Source: Archaeoglobaceae archaeon
GTDB lineage: Archaea > Halobacteriota > Archaeoglobi > Archaeoglobales > Archaeoglobaceae
Direction: 5' to 3'
Assembly (NCBI GenBank): GCA_038734275.1
Contig: JAVYOO010000007.1
Span: 1 to 64,000 of the forward strand
Length of the DNA stretch: 64,000 nt
In this document: piece by piece, positions 63,321 to 64,000 of the stretch
Position numbering within the stretch: position 1 is the first letter of the stretch
Layout: every line of letters begins with the position of its first letter
The notes under the pieces: model-generated
The model's database searches: none
Told to the model about the DNA's origin: nothing
Seen by the model: only the letters and a program-made list of their open reading frames with translations
Program-made: the position numbers and the translations under genes

Positions 63321-64000
63321 AGGAATTTTTTACTAAGCTAATAAAGTTTTTGAGCTCTGCATTGAAATCTTCGGGATTTTCGAGCATAACCATGTGTCCA
63401 GCGTTTTTTATAATCCTTACCTCAGCCCCATATTGTATGAAGAACTGCGAATACTTCACAGGCGTTAGAAAATCGTTCTCTCCGACGATTGCAAGCGTTG
63501 GAACATCGAATTTTATATTTCCAGCCTTATAGTCTTCGAGAAGGTCGAATTCATTGCAAAGCATTAAATCTTTTAGCAAAATTTCAGCTCTTGCTTCAAA
63601 TAACTTGGCGAACAGCTCAACAAACTCTTTTCTGTGAAAAGCCATGTCAGCCATGAATTTTGCAGTTTCTGAAGGCATTTCCTTCAAACCTTCAAGGACT
63701 TTGGGAAGCACCCGCAATCTCGCTCCTGTTCCAACGAGAACGAGAGCAAGAACGGTCTCTCTATGGTTCAGAAATATTTTTTGAGCAATTGCTCCGCCAA
63801 GGCTGTGACCAACAACAATTCCCCTTCCTGAAACAATCTTTATCGTTTCAGCAACAAAATAGGCGTAGTCATCGATGGTGCGGATTTCAGCATTTCCGCT
63901 TAGCCCATGATTGGGCAAGTCAATTGCATAGCCACCAATTTCTTCTAATTGCTTTGTCCATATCTCAGCATCACCGCCGGAGCCGTGAATGTAAAATATG
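63307..64000 (-). CDS. Alpha/beta hydrolase, 5' end outside the window
   Basis: The frame stays open to the right edge, so about 230 residues are visible and the start lies beyond base 64000. IFYIHGSGGDAEIW is the oxyanion-hole region, VVGHSLGGAIAQ the nucleophile elbow with Ser, VGENDFLTP holds the acid and NAGHMVML the catalytic His. It is a serine hydrolase of the lipase/esterase or MhpC-like kind; substrate unknown. Confidence 0.88.
   Translation of the reverse strand, partial: IFYIHGSGGDAEIWTKQLEEIGGYAIDLPNHGLSGNAEIRTIDDYAYFVAETIKIVSGRGIVVGHSLGGAIAQKIFLNHRETVLALVLVGTGARLRVLPKVLEGLKEMPSETAKFMADMAFHRKEFVELFAKLFEARAEILLKDLMLCNEFDLLEDYKAGNIKFDVPTLAIVGENDFLTPVKYSQFFIQYGAEVRIIKNAGHMVMLENPEDFNAELKNFISLVKNSYGKD

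Noticed and set aside
1-64000. CRISPR arrays, tRNA and rRNA genes
   Set aside because: No regularly spaced direct repeats were seen, and no intergenic stretch reads as a tRNA cloverleaf with a GTTCRA-type T arm or as rRNA. A systematic tRNA scan was not possible by eye, so an intron-containing tRNA could be missed.

Overview
The window is about 64 kb of moderately AT-rich archaeal chromosome. Several genes point to the order Archaeoglobales: an archaeal EF-1 alpha close to what I recall of Archaeoglobus, archaeal and eukaryotic-type ribosomal proteins (L7Ae, S28e, L24e), a methanofuran-pathway kinase (MfnE-like), AhbC of the siroheme-to-heme route, and a glycerol kinase / Fe-S / FAD-oxidase set. 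The genus cannot be fixed from sequence alone. No rRNA, tRNA, CRISPR array or intact insertion sequence was found.

Region 1 (1-6.7 kb, + strand) is a respiratory molybdoenzyme operon. It holds the C-terminal two thirds of a type II DMSO-reductase-family catalytic subunit, an ethylbenzene-dehydrogenase-type heme subunit, a His-containing membrane protein, a NapH-like polyferredoxin fused to a degenerate CuA-type cupredoxin, a second degenerate cupredoxin and two small unknown proteins. Region 2 (6.7-29.4 kb) is mostly housekeeping. It contains an Agl23-like membrane protein, mfnE, EF-1 beta, EF-1 alpha, S10, RNase Z, ahbC, the L7Ae-S28e-L24e-ndk-infB run, archease, tmcA, leuD/leuB, thpR, cca, three metallo-beta-lactamase proteins, rlmE and yjbQ. 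Genes are tightly packed, often with 1-4 base overlaps, and several look leaderless.

Region 3 (29.5-33.4 kb) is a decayed island. A methyltransferase and almost every gene of a minus-strand small-membrane-protein operon carry frameshifts or stops. At its centre is a 266-codon gene whose last 66 codons encode a ten-cysteine domain resembling halocin C8. A single in-frame TAA separates this domain from the rest. Upstream on the same strand lie an intact 14-TM-type MFS exporter and a large NEW3/CARDB-like (COG1361) surface protein.

Region 4 (37-56 kb) is a surface-polysaccharide and toxin-antitoxin island. Glycosyltransferases, FkbM and other methyltransferases and a nucleotide-sugar epimerase are interleaved with ten HEPN/MNT (minimal nucleotidyltransferase) loci. 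Four pairs are intact. In four more the MNT gene is intact and the HEPN gene is broken. The rest are remnants. Two neighbouring methyltransferases share a duplicated promoter and N-terminal module joined to unrelated catalytic domains.

Region 5 (56.5-64 kb) starts with a leaderless 26-codon peptide gene directly upstream of a radical SAM/SPASM protein, a likely RiPP precursor and maturase pair. An SDR dehydrogenase and a carboxymuconolactone-decarboxylase-like protein follow. On the minus strand come a glycerol kinase, a CCG-domain Fe-S protein and an alkyl-DHAP-synthase/GlcD-like FAD oxidase, which could oxidise glycerol through glycerol 3-phosphate. The window ends in a partial alpha/beta hydrolase.
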